Assembly: GCF_015477765.1 (NCBI RefSeq)
Contig: NZ_JADLQQ010000005.1
Location: 1 to 64,000 of the forward strand
Length of the DNA stretch: 64,000 nt
Source: Nocardia transvalensis
GTDB taxonomy: Bacteria > Actinomycetota > Actinomycetes > Mycobacteriales > Mycobacteriaceae
Direction of reading: 5' to 3'
Each line of letters opens with the position of its first letter. The stretch's first letter is position 1. Position numbers and translations under genes: made by a program. A model generated the notes under the pieces. It searched no databases and was not told the DNA's origin. It saw only the letters and a list, made by a program, of their open reading frames with translations. Shown here one piece after another: positions 17,267-26,079 of this stretch.

Positions 17267-18395
17267 CCGCATCATCTTCAGCCGCCCGTACCGGGCACGC
17301 CGGGAGCTGGCCAACCTGGAGGCCGTGCTGGCCTCCGACCACAGCCACGGCGACGGGCCGTTCACCCGATCGGCTACCGAGAAGCTGAAGACCATCACCG
17401 AGGCGCCGCATGCCCTGCTGACCACCTCCTGCACCTCGGCGCTGGAGATGGCCGGTCTGCTGCTGGAGCTGGGCCCGGACGACGAGGTGATCGTGCCGAG
17501 TTTCGCCTTCACCTCGACCGCCACGGCCATGGCGCTGCGCGGGGCCACCTGCGTCTTCGCCGATATCGACCCGGAGACGGGCAATCTCGACCCGGAGGCG
17601 GTGGCGGCGGTGATCACCGAGCGGACGAAGGCTGTGGTGATCATTCATTACGGTGGCGTGGCCGCCGATATGGAGCGGTTCCTCGCGCTGGCGGCTGCGC
17701 ACGGCATTGCCATCGTGGAGGATAACGCGCATGGGTTGGGCGGGCGGTGGCGCGGCCGGCCGCTGGGCACGCTCGGCACGATGGGCGCGCTCAGCTTCCA
17801 CGACACCAAGAACGTGCACTGCGGTGAGGGCGGCGCGCTGCTGCTCACCGACGAGATCCTGATGGCGCGCGCGGAGATCATCCGGGAGAAGGGCACCGAT
17901 CGCGCCCGATTCCTGCGCGGCGCGGTGGACAAGTACTCGTGGCAGGACATCGGTTCCAGCTATCTGCCGAGCGAATTGAATGCGGCGGTACTGGATGCGC
18001 AGCTGGACGAATTCGACACGATCCAGGCCGGGCGGCACCGGGTGTGGGATGCGTATGCGACCGCACTGCCGGAGTGGGCGCGCCGCAACGACGTTCGGCT
18101 CATGTCGGTGCCGTCCGATCGCGAGCACACCGCTCATCTGTATTACCTGCGCCTGCCCACCGAGCGGCGCCGCGACGATCTCATCGCGCACCTGCGCGCC
18201 CGCGGTATCTCGGCACCGTTCCACTATGTGCCGCTGGATTCCAGTCCCGCCGGGATGAAGCTGGGGCATACGCCGCGTGCGTGCGTGCGCGCCGCCGAAT
18301 TCTCGGAAACCGTTGTGCGCCTGCCGCTGTGGCCCGATCTGACCGCTGAGCAGGTCGGGCGCGTCGTCGACGCCGTCACCGCATTCACGGTCTGA
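17256..18395 (+). CDS. wecE: dTDP-4-amino-4,6-dideoxygalactose transaminase (WecE/RffA type)
   Basis: 379 residues, close in length and sequence to E. coli WecE (376): PFTR near 36-39, SCTSALEMA at 58-66, HYGGVAADM, the PLP lysine in SFHDTKN (K185), EIIREKGTDRxxFxRGxVDKYxWxDIGSSYLPSEL, and FHYVPLDSSPAG near the C-terminus. The enzyme converts dTDP-4-keto-6-deoxyglucose to dTDP-Fuc4N. TTG start overlapping the glycosyltransferase by 11 bases, so the two are coupled. This makes a 4-amino-4,6-dideoxy sugar the likely cargo of the locus. Confidence 0.9.
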   Translation: MTTDRIIFSRPYRARRELANLEAVLASDHSHGDGPFTRSATEKLKTITEAPHALLTTSCTSALEMAGLLLELGPDDEVIVPSFAFTSTATAMALRGATCVFADIDPETGNLDPEAVAAVITERTKAVVIIHYGGVAADMERFLALAAAHGIAIVEDNAHGLGGRWRGRPLGTLGTMGALSFHDTKNVHCGEGGALLLTDEILMARAEIIREKGTDRARFLRGAVDKYSWQDIGSSYLPSELNAAVLDAQLDEFDTIQAGRHRVWDAYATALPEWARRNDVRLMSVPSDREHTAHLYYLRLPTERRRDDLIAHLRARGISAPFHYVPLDSSPAGMKLGHTPRACVRAAEFSETVVRLPLWPDLTAEQVGRVVDAVTAFTV

Positions 18396-18397
18396 CC

Positions 18398-18997
18398 TCA
18401 GGCCTCGAGAACGAACAGCTTCTCCCGCCCGCCCGCGATCCGCGCCCGCCGCACTATCCGGGATTCGTAGCCGCGGAACAGATCATCGAGTGTGTCCTCG
18501 CTGAACCTCCGCGTCTGAGCGCCCTCGCCGGCGTCGGTGCATCGACGCCCGATGCTGGCGAGCACCGGATTGTCGCTGGTCGCCAGATTCCGGATCGGCT
18601 CGGTGATGATCACCTGCCTGCGCGCCGCGGCCAGCATCCGGTCCACGATGGGCGCCGCGTCGGGGAGGAAGTGGTAGAGGCTGGCCTGCATGACGAGATA
18701 GTCGGCCGCCGGGAGCGGGGTATCGGCGTGCACATTCCACACCTGCCCCCGCCCGCCTGCGGCATTGAGCCGGGCGATGAACCCGGCATTGAGATCGAGC
18801 CCCGTGTAGGCAACGGATTTGCCGCGCAGATACCGGGTGTACAGCGTCCCCGGCCCACAGCACACGTCGACCACGCCGACTCCCTCGGGAATCAACTCCG
18901 CGATGGCCCGAAACCGAGCCTTATAGTGCGCGCCGTACAACCCGCGCATGAGCAGCTCATAGATGCGCCCATCACGGTAGATCAAGCTGGTTTTCAA
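18398..18997 (-). CDS. Class I SAM-dependent methyltransferase
   Basis: Contains motif I as VVDVCCGPG (about 42-50) and a post-I acidic residue in YTGLDLNAGF. The N-terminus is uncertain: the open frame runs to 19183, but the TTG at 18995-18997 follows GGGGAG and starts where the fold begins, giving 199 residues. It is convergent with the wecE gene and could methylate a product of the glycosylation locus, though nothing proves that. A small-molecule or lipid substrate is more likely than DNA. Confidence 0.75.
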   Translation of the reverse strand: MKTSLIYRDGRIYELLMRGLYGAHYKARFRAIAELIPEGVGVVDVCCGPGTLYTRYLRGKSVAYTGLDLNAGFIARLNAAGGRGQVWNVHADTPLPAADYLVMQASLYHFLPDAAPIVDRMLAAARRQVIITEPIRNLATSDNPVLASIGRRCTDAGEGAQTRRFSEDTLDDLFRGYESRIVRRARIAGGREKLFVLEA

Positions 18998-19233
18998 GAA
19001 GCTCCCCTGAGCAACCGGTGGACATCCGCCGCTTTCGCCTCCGCATGCTACGCCCACAACAGCCTTCCCGCTGAACGTGGCCGGGATGCCGTGGACATGC
19101 AGCACTCCGGGCCAGGGTGAGGCCGTTGCCGATGATCTCCGGTTTGCTACCTTCCCTGGCCCATCCAGCGGGGTCAGCCACAACGAATATTGTCCGGTGA
19201 CCGACGGTCAGGACGAGAAGAAAGGGTGATCCT

Positions 19234-19857
19234 GTGAGGGTAACGGCTTTTCGCATTGGGGTGATGTCCTCGGCGATCGTGTTGTTGGCAGTGTTTCCAC
19301 AGGTGGCCGGGGCGGAAACCGGCTTGCTTGGCGGTCCCGTCAAGACCGCCAAACCAGATAAGGACAAAGGAGCCAGGTACCAGTCCATCCTCGTCCAGAT
19401 CCCCGGAGTCAAATTCCCAGAGGCCAAGAGCTTGATCACCCCGAACCAGATGTACTACGTGGGCGAGGCGTCGTGCACCAACGACGATGTGGGCGATGAA
19501 GTTCGCAACGACCTGAACTTCGCGTTCAAAGACTTCTATGTCGAATTCGGCGATCCGGCACATCCCGACGATGTCGTGGGAAAGATTTGGAAAGAGGTAT
19601 TCGGGGACAGTAAATACACCGACAAGGTGCGGCACGGCCTCTGTGAGGTCGTCGCCGACGATGAGAAATACGCCGACTACGTCGCTACCGCCAAAAAGAT
19701 CGTCTCAGGCTATGGCAAAAACGTCAGGGTTCGACCCGAGTACGCAGGGAACGACCAGGAGCAGAAGGACAACAGGCTCGACTTCTGGGCCGAGAAGCTC
19801 GGGGATTTCGGCACCGTCCTGAAACCCTGGCTCCCCATCGATCTCAAGTCGGCATAG
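19234..19857 (+). CDS. Secreted hypothetical protein with one Cys pair
   Basis: 207 residues from a GTG with AAAGGG seven bases upstream. A signal peptide is clear (basic start, hydrophobic core, cleavage near VAGA/E at 27). The mature part is acidic and lysine-rich and holds two cysteines (C81 and C137) that could form a disulfide. I do not recognise the family. The coding sequence looks AT-richer than its neighbours. The region KYTDKVRH..CE.....YG resembles part of the secreted protein at 32314 (see findings). Confidence 0.8.
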   Translation: MRVTAFRIGVMSSAIVLLAVFPQVAGAETGLLGGPVKTAKPDKDKGARYQSILVQIPGVKFPEAKSLITPNQMYYVGEASCTNDDVGDEVRNDLNFAFKDFYVEFGDPAHPDDVVGKIWKEVFGDSKYTDKVRHGLCEVVADDEKYADYVATAKKIVSGYGKNVRVRPEYAGNDQEQKDNRLDFWAEKLGDFGTVLKPWLPIDLKSA

Positions 19858-19862
19858 CAGAA

Positions 19863-22808
19863 TCAGTCCAGGAGCCGGTCCAGCGCCTCCTCTGTGAGGA
19901 CCTCATACGATTCGGTGTCGCGGTTGTAGTACCAGGTGTTCTCCCCCGGCTCCAGTTTCACCGCTGCCTGGACCGCGCGAGTGGAGGGGCGGTAGGTGGA
20001 GCTGCGGGGGATCTCGTCGACGACGTAGATGAGGTCGGGGCGCTGGGAGGCCTCGAGGGTGCGCAGGCACTCGGTGACGTCCTTGGGCGCCAGGCGGTAA
20101 CCCTTGCGAATGCTGACCGCGGCGACGGCCAGCATCTTGCCGTCGGCGGGCAGGGCGAAGGCCACCTCCATATCGACGGGGGTGATGTCGTTGAGCGCGT
20201 CCACGATCGGCTGGGTGAACACCGGACCGCGCGGGGTATGAATGACGGTGTCGCGGCGATCCATCAGCCAGTAGTCGCCATCGCCGTCGCGGCGGAACAG
20301 GTTCTCCGTCGGCATCCAGGCGTCGCCCGGCGCGAACACTCCGCGCAACCCGCCCTGGGAGATGTCGACGGTCTCCGATGCCTTGCCGATCAGCAGACCC
20401 ACCTCGTTGTCCCCGGCACGGCGGGCGAAACCCTGTGCATCGGTGAGGATTTCATCGGTCTCGGGATCATAGGAGACCAACTCCACGCGCGCGGTCCCCG
20501 GCACCGGGCGGCCCTTGCAGCCGATCTTCACCCCCGCCACATTGGCCAGCACCACATCGCCCTCGATCGAGGCGTAGAACTCCAGCACCCGTGCGGGAGC
20601 GAACCGTTCGGTGGTCCGCCGCCACAGCCCGGCGGGCATACCCGAGCCGATGAACAGCCGGATCGGATGCGGATGCCCGTTCGGGAAGGTATCGGCGTCG
20701 AGGATGTCGCGCATCATCGTCCACGTATAGGTGACCACGGTGACCCCGTAGCGGTGCACCTCCTCGGCGAATCGCGCCGGATCCAGCGACCGCGCCAGCG
20801 CGATCCGGCTGCCGCCCGCCACCGCCCCGCCCAGGCTCACCAGCAGCCCGGACGAATGATGCAGCGGCGCAAGGCAATACACGGTGTCGCGGCGATCCAG
20901 ATCCGCGGAGGTGGCAGTCCCGAACGCCGACAGCGCCCAGCGATGGTTGGTGATGTACTTGATCTCGAGCTTGTCGCCGGTGCCGGTGACCAACACGAAC
21001 GCCAACTCCCGCGCCAGCCCGGGATCGGGACGGAACCAGCCCGGCAGCACCACCTTCGACGGATCGATCTGCTCGAGATCGACCACATCCCCGTCCAGCG
21101 GTAGGTCCAGCCCGCGCGCATCGCCACCACCGAGCACCAGCACGCGCGTCCCGGTTTCGGCCGCGTCCCGCAGATTCTCCGGGTCGGCGATGATCGTCCT
21201 GGTACCGGTCAACTCGACCGCTCGCGCCAATTCGCTACCGGGCGCCAGCAGCACGGCCACCGCCCCGATCCGCGACAGCGCCGCCACCGCGACCAGCGCG
21301 CTGGGCCGGGTCTCCATCAGCACCCCGACCCGGGCCGCGGGCCGCACCCCGGCCGAGATCAGCCCGCGCACCACATTGTCGATGCGCACGTTCACCGCGG
21401 CATTGGTGTGCACGCGATCGTCGAACAGGAAGCATTCCCGCAGCGGTGCCCGCCGCGACTGCTCGGACAGCAACCGCCCCAACGAAATTCGAGTATGCGA
21501 CTGGATCATGCCCAGCCGGGTCAGCCGGGGCAGCGCCCGCGCCGCCTCACCGGTCAGCTCCAGCGACCCGCGCACGGTGTTGCTCGCGATGCCGCCCAGG
21601 GCCGTGCCCAGTCCGGCACCGGCCTCGGCGAGGCTGGCGGCGGTGTGCACGACCCGGGTGGCGGCCGACCGCTGCCGGGTGGCGGCCTCGTGCTCGGTCA
21701 TCGGTACGACCTGCTCGGGCAGCTCCCCCTTGCCCGACAGCCAGTTCACCCAGTCGCGCACCAGCGGCCAGGTGTGATTGGTGGCCATACTGCCCGCGAC
21801 CAGGCCGAAATGCCCGGCCACCAGCGATACCTCGTACACATCGGCGTTGGGCGCGGCCCGCAGGATGCCGCGCACCGCCGCGGGCTGGCCGATATCGTCG
21901 ACCTCGCCGACGAACGCCAGGATCGGGCATTTCAGCTCGGCCAGCGATACCGGCTGATCCCGAATGACGAAGCCGCCCAACATCAATCGGTTGTGCACCA
22001 CGAACTGCTTGAGCAGATCCGCCGCGGCCGGACCGGCGTAGCCGACCCACCCCTCCCGCTCGAGGAAGCGCCGCTGGCGTTCCTTGGGCAACAGCGCCTC
22101 GCGGTCGTGCAGCTGGCGCAGGAAGTCGAAGCGAGCCTTGGCGGTCTTGACCGGGTCGAGCATCTGGAAGCCGACCCGGACCATGGCGTCGGTGATGGGC
22201 AGCCGGTTGAGCACATGATCGGCGACGAAATCGGCGACCTCGGACACCAGCCCGTGCGGCAGGCCGAACGGCAGGCCCGCCACCACATCGACCGGGCTGC
22301 CGAAGGTGACGATGCTCTCCACGCCCTTGCCGTAGCGGTAGGCGGTGGTCTGGTAGGCGAACATGCCGCCCTGCGAGTAGCCCATTAGATGCACGTTGTG
22401 ACCGGTCAGCTCGGTGACCGTGTCGATGGCGCTGGACAGGGCCAGCACATGGTCGGCGAGGTCGCGCTGCCAGCCGCCCTCCTCCACCGCCGGAGAGCCG
22501 AAATCCATGACCCAGCAGTCGATTCCGGCGCGATGCAGGATGCCCACGGCGCCACCCTCGACGTTGACGTCGTAGATGTCGGCGCTCACCATCAGCGGCG
22601 GCACGAGGACGGCGACCGGACGGCCGGGGGTGGTGTCGTCGGGGAAGTAATGGCGCAGCCGATACATGCGCTTACGCTCGGTCACCTCGTAGGGCGAGGA
22701 CTCGACGTCATGGGTCAACCCCCCGAACCGGATGACCTCCAGCCCGTTCTGCGCGGTTGCCATCAACCGCTGCATCGACTCGACGACCGACCTCGTAGTG
22801 AACTTCAC
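19863..22808 (-). CDS. Fusion of PhaC-like alpha/beta hydrolase and acyl-CoA-synthetase-like domain
   Basis: 981 residues. The first ~355 are an alpha/beta hydrolase with lipase box GYSQGG (S145), acid in GEVDD (301-305) and His333. From about 440 an AMP-binding fold follows, but its signatures are degenerate: the P-loop reads TGTGDKLEIK (608-617) and the C-terminal loop that normally carries the catalytic lysine reads RSSTYRPSTR (935-944). The YASIEG adenylate motif is kept. Such long fusions occur in mycolic-acid actinobacteria. The C-terminal half may bind acyl groups without activating them. It is divergent from the encapsulin operon. Confidence 0.85.
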   Translation of the reverse strand: MKFTTRSVVESMQRLMATAQNGLEVIRFGGLTHDVESSPYEVTERKRMYRLRHYFPDDTTPGRPVAVLVPPLMVSADIYDVNVEGGAVGILHRAGIDCWVMDFGSPAVEEGGWQRDLADHVLALSSAIDTVTELTGHNVHLMGYSQGGMFAYQTTAYRYGKGVESIVTFGSPVDVVAGLPFGLPHGLVSEVADFVADHVLNRLPITDAMVRVGFQMLDPVKTAKARFDFLRQLHDREALLPKERQRRFLEREGWVGYAGPAAADLLKQFVVHNRLMLGGFVIRDQPVSLAELKCPILAFVGEVDDIGQPAAVRGILRAAPNADVYEVSLVAGHFGLVAGSMATNHTWPLVRDWVNWLSGKGELPEQVVPMTEHEAATRQRSAATRVVHTAASLAEAGAGLGTALGGIASNTVRGSLELTGEAARALPRLTRLGMIQSHTRISLGRLLSEQSRRAPLRECFLFDDRVHTNAAVNVRIDNVVRGLISAGVRPAARVGVLMETRPSALVAVAALSRIGAVAVLLAPGSELARAVELTGTRTIIADPENLRDAAETGTRVLVLGGGDARGLDLPLDGDVVDLEQIDPSKVVLPGWFRPDPGLARELAFVLVTGTGDKLEIKYITNHRWALSAFGTATSADLDRRDTVYCLAPLHHSSGLLVSLGGAVAGGSRIALARSLDPARFAEEVHRYGVTVVTYTWTMMRDILDADTFPNGHPHPIRLFIGSGMPAGLWRRTTERFAPARVLEFYASIEGDVVLANVAGVKIGCKGRPVPGTARVELVSYDPETDEILTDAQGFARRAGDNEVGLLIGKASETVDISQGGLRGVFAPGDAWMPTENLFRRDGDGDYWLMDRRDTVIHTPRGPVFTQPIVDALNDITPVDMEVAFALPADGKMLAVAAVSIRKGYRLAPKDVTECLRTLEASQRPDLIYVVDEIPRSSTYRPSTRAVQAAVKLEPGENTWYYNRDTESYEVLTEEALDRLLD

Positions 22809-23241
22809 GATAGCTCCCAGCCCTTACCCTGCGCGTGACACCCATCACAGACCCCTGCGTGTCCTGTTGAGCTTGCCACATCCTCAGCGTACTGCGCGGC
22901 CGCTGTGACGCGTCCCATGTGCCAGGGCGGGTCGCGGCGTGGCGCGGGCAACCGGATGGCGAACCGCGGGCGAGCGCGTTCGTAGCGGACCGTCCCGCGG
23001 TGCCATTGTCGACCCGAATCGGTGCCGATTCGTTACAGCTCAACGGTTTTGACGAGAGGTCGCCGATTCTGCTGCGCGGAACTATCGGCGGAACCTATCA
23101 TGGTGCCGTCGGAACGCACTGCCGCGCTTACCGATTCGCTCAAGCGTTCAGCTTTCTGTAGACAGTCTGTCGTCTGCCGCACAACCGCCACACCGCCGCC
23201 CGCACCTTTGCCGGTGGTTGCTTCGACGTGAGGACTGGAGC
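22809..23241. other. Intergenic region with palindromes upstream of the encapsulin operon
   Basis: This 433-base gap separates two divergent genes and holds no convincing ORF. It contains an 18-base perfect palindrome (CGAATCGG-TG-CCGATTCG, 23015-23032) and an 11-base one (GACAGTCTGTC, 23161-23171), both on the encapsulin side. A TTGACG hexamer at 23049-23054 could be a -35 box, but I find no convincing -10 at the right distance. Confidence 0.5.
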
Positions 23242-24648
23242 ATGACGATCGAAATGCCGGAGCGGACCGAGAACGAGGTTCGCAAGGCCCTTTCCACCAC
23301 GGCCGCACACCAACTGGCGCACACCACCAAATCCGAACCACAGATGCAGGGCATCACCTCGCGGTGGCTGACTCGCATGCTGCCCTGGGTCCAGGTGCAC
23401 GGCGGCGTGTACCGGGTGAACCGGCGCCTGACCCACACCCTGGGCGACGGCGAGGTCGAATTCGACTGCGAGGGCGATCGGGCCCGCGTCATCCCCGCCG
23501 AACTGCAGGAATTGCCGCAGCTGCGCGGCTTCGGCGACGAACAGGTGCTCGGCGCGCTCGCCGAGCGGTTCGAGCAGCGCGACCTCGAGCCCGGCTCGGT
23601 CGTCGCCGAATTCGGTAACCCCATGGATCAGGTGCTGCTGGTCGTGCACGGCAAGCTCACCAAGCTGGGCACCGGCGAGTACGGGGAGACCACCAAAATC
23701 GGAATGCTCTCCGGCGGAGACTATTTCGGCGACACGCTCCTGATCGATCGCGATGCCATCTGGCCGGTGACGGTCAAGACCCTCACCCGCGCCACGGTGC
23801 TGTCACTGCACCGATCGGCCCTCGACGAGATCCTCGAGAACACCCCCGCCCTGCGCGAGCAACTCGCCCGGGCCGCCGCCGCGAAGACCAAGCCGCAGAA
23901 CAAACACGGTGAGGCGAATATCGAGATCGTGTCCGGCCATGCGGGTGAGCCGCTGCTGGAGGGGACCTTCGTCGACTACGATGCCGCACCCCGGGAATAC
24001 GAGCTGAGCCTGGCACAGAGCGTGCTACGGGTGCACACCCGCGTGGCCGATCTGTTCAACGACCCGCACAACCAGGTCGAACAGCAGCTCCGGCTCACCA
24101 TCGAGGCCCTCTACGAGCGCCGCGAACACGATCTGGTCAACAATCCGGACTTCGGACTGCTGCACAACTGCGATCCCAAGCAGCGCATCTACACCGAATC
24201 GGGCCCGCCGACCCCGGACGATCTGGACGAGCTGCTCAGCATGCGCCGCAGCACGAAACTGTTCCTGGCGCACCCCAAGGCCATCGCCGCGTTCGGGCGC
24301 GAGTGCAACAAGCGCGGACTGTATCCCGACCCGGTCGAGGTCGACGGCCATCACGTCCCGGCCTGGCGCGGGGTGCCGATCTTCCCGTGCGGCAAGATCC
24401 CGGTCTCCGAGACCCAGACGACCTCGATCCTGGCCATGCGCACCGGGGAGCAGGATCAGGGCGTGGTCGGCCTGCACCAGACCGGCATTCCCGACGAATA
24501 CGCGCCGAGCCTGAACGTCCGCTTCAAGGGCATCGACGACCAGTCGATCATCTCCTACCTGGTCAGCTGCTACTACTCCGCGGCCGTGCTGGTGCCCGAC
24601 GCACTGGGTGTACTCGGCAATGTCCTGGTCGCCCGGCCCACCGACTGA
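23242..24648 (+). CDS. Family 2B encapsulin shell protein with inserted cNMP-binding-like domain
   Basis: 468 residues matching the family 2B encapsulins (once annotated as Crp/Fnr-like or EshA-like proteins): an N-terminal arm ([25 protein letters not shown] region, 19-43), a cyclic-nucleotide-binding-type beta-roll inserted at about 95-212, and a C-terminal HK97-like shell part ending [28 protein letters not shown] (431-458). Shell subunits self-assemble into an icosahedral nanocompartment. In the phosphate-binding segment the canonical FGE...R is [17 protein letters not shown] (162-178), so binding of cAMP/cGMP is doubtful. ATG at 23242, first gene of a four-gene operon whose next member is the expected terpene-cyclase cargo. 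Confidence 0.92.
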   Translation: MTIEMPERTENEVRKALSTTAAHQLAHTTKSEPQMQGITSRWLTRMLPWVQVHGGVYRVNRRLTHTLGDGEVEFDCEGDRARVIPAELQELPQLRGFGDEQVLGALAERFEQRDLEPGSVVAEFGNPMDQVLLVVHGKLTKLGTGEYGETTKIGMLSGGDYFGDTLLIDRDAIWPVTVKTLTRATVLSLHRSALDEILENTPALREQLARAAAAKTKPQNKHGEANIEIVSGHAGEPLLEGTFVDYDAAPREYELSLAQSVLRVHTRVADLFNDPHNQVEQQLRLTIEALYERREHDLVNNPDFGLLHNCDPKQRIYTESGPPTPDDLDELLSMRRSTKLFLAHPKAIAAFGRECNKRGLYPDPVEVDGHHVPAWRGVPIFPCGKIPVSETQTTSILAMRTGEQDQGVVGLHQTGIPDEYAPSLNVRFKGIDDQSIISYLVSCYYSAAVLVPDALGVLGNVLVARPTD

Positions 24649-24663
24649 CGAGGTGAGCAGACC

Positions 24664-26061
24664 ATGTCGGTGCTGTCGCGCGCCGCGGCGCTGCCTGCCA
24701 CCCACGAGGTGGCGGCGGAGATCGCCGCGCTCTTGACCACGTTCGATCACGCTCCCCCGACCCTGCCCCCGCACGAGCACCCTCCGCTGGCCGACATGGT
24801 CGGCGGGGTAGCACCGCGGCGATTGCTCGGGCCGGCCGGACTCGGCGCGGCGAGTCTGCTGCTGCGGCCCCCGGAGCCTCCCCCGCGCTCGCACCGGATT
24901 GGCTCCGGCACAACGGGTTCCGCGTCAGCACAGAGTTCCGCTGCCACCCGGGCCGGTTCCCCACCACCGAGATTGCCGCCGAGCCCCACCGGCATCGGCA
25001 CCGCCGCACTCGCGACCAGGGCCCCGATTCCGCAGGGCGCGAACGAGAGTGGTTCCCCGCCGCAGGAGTCCGAGTCGGCGATCCCGCCGCTGCACTGTCC
25101 GCCGCCGGTCCGTGACGATCCCGCCTTGGCGGCGGCGGTCAACGAGGGCATCATCGGGTGGGCCTCGGCCATCGGCCTCTACGAGGGCCGCCTGGGCGAG
25201 CTGCGCCGGGCCGACTTCGGGCGGCTGATCATGTTGGCGCACCCGGACTGTGACGATGCGGACCAGCTGCTGGCGGCGGCCCAAATGGCGGTGTCGGAGT
25301 GGTCGGTCGACGACTACTACTGTGAGGAGGATGCCGGCGACCTGGCGCCGGACGGCACACCGTCGAGCGCCGAGGCCGAACTGGGGCCGCGGCTGGAATT
25401 GGCCATGGCCGCAATCGATCCCGTGCACCTGACCGGCCGATATCAGCTCGAGCTGGAACGCGCCCTCGATGCCGACCCGATCCTGCGCGCCCACCGCACC
25501 GCGTTCGACCATCTGGCGCACTATGCGACGCCTGCCCAACTGGCTCGGCTGCGCAGCGAGATCGCCGGATTCTTCCTCGGGGTCGGCGCCGAGGCCGGGT
25601 GGCGGGCGGCCGGGCGGATGCCGCCGGTCTGGGAGTATCTGACCAACCGGCACATCAACAGCTTCCTGCCCTGCCTAGCCCTTGTCGACGCCATCGGCGG
25701 CTATGAACTCACCGCCGCGGAGTACGTGGATCCTCGCGTGCGACGGGTCGTCACCAACGCCGCGCTGGCCGCCCAGATCGTCAACGACCTGTATTCGCTT
25801 GCGAAAGAAGATCTTTCGGACGGAAGGGAATTCAACCTGCCGACGGTGCTGGAGGCGGAGGAGCAGTGCTCCCGGCGCGAGGCGGTCCGGCGCACCGCCG
25901 CCGTGCACGACGAACTGATGTACCGGATCGAGCGGGAGGCGGCGGCGCTCACCGCGGTCGGCTCGCCCGAACTCGGTCGCTTCCTGCGCGGCGTGTGGAA
26001 CTGGACGGGCGGCAGCCGGGCCTGGCATGCCGGAAGCCGCCGATACCACGAAAAGGACTGA
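24664..26061 (+). CDS. 2-methylisoborneol synthase (terpene cyclase), encapsulin cargo
   Basis: 465 residues. Residues 1-150 are Pro/Ala/Ser/Gly-rich and predicted disordered; the class I terpene synthase fold follows. The metal-binding motifs are DDYYCEED (216-223) and the NSE triad NDLYSLAKE (374-382). Both match 2-MIB synthases, which cyclise 2-methyl-GPP to the earthy odorant 2-methylisoborneol. The long N-terminus is the usual cargo-loading segment of family 2B encapsulin systems; it holds two similar motifs, GPAGLGAASLL (56-66) and SPTGIGTAAL (107-116). It starts 15 bases after the shell gene and 18 before the methyltransferase. Confidence 0.92.
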   Translation: MSVLSRAAALPATHEVAAEIAALLTTFDHAPPTLPPHEHPPLADMVGGVAPRRLLGPAGLGAASLLLRPPEPPPRSHRIGSGTTGSASAQSSAATRAGSPPPRLPPSPTGIGTAALATRAPIPQGANESGSPPQESESAIPPLHCPPPVRDDPALAAAVNEGIIGWASAIGLYEGRLGELRRADFGRLIMLAHPDCDDADQLLAAAQMAVSEWSVDDYYCEEDAGDLAPDGTPSSAEAELGPRLELAMAAIDPVHLTGRYQLELERALDADPILRAHRTAFDHLAHYATPAQLARLRSEIAGFFLGVGAEAGWRAAGRMPPVWEYLTNRHINSFLPCLALVDAIGGYELTAAEYVDPRVRRVVTNAALAAQIVNDLYSLAKEDLSDGREFNLPTVLEAEEQCSRREAVRRTAAVHDELMYRIEREAAALTAVGSPELGRFLRGVWNWTGGSRAWHAGSRRYHEKD

Positions 26062-26079
26062 CCCAGAGGGGGATTCGTC

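Noticed and set aside
22919..23161. 80-codon ORF upstream of the encapsulin gene
   Set aside because: No ribosome site, crosses the 18-base palindrome, product not protein-like.
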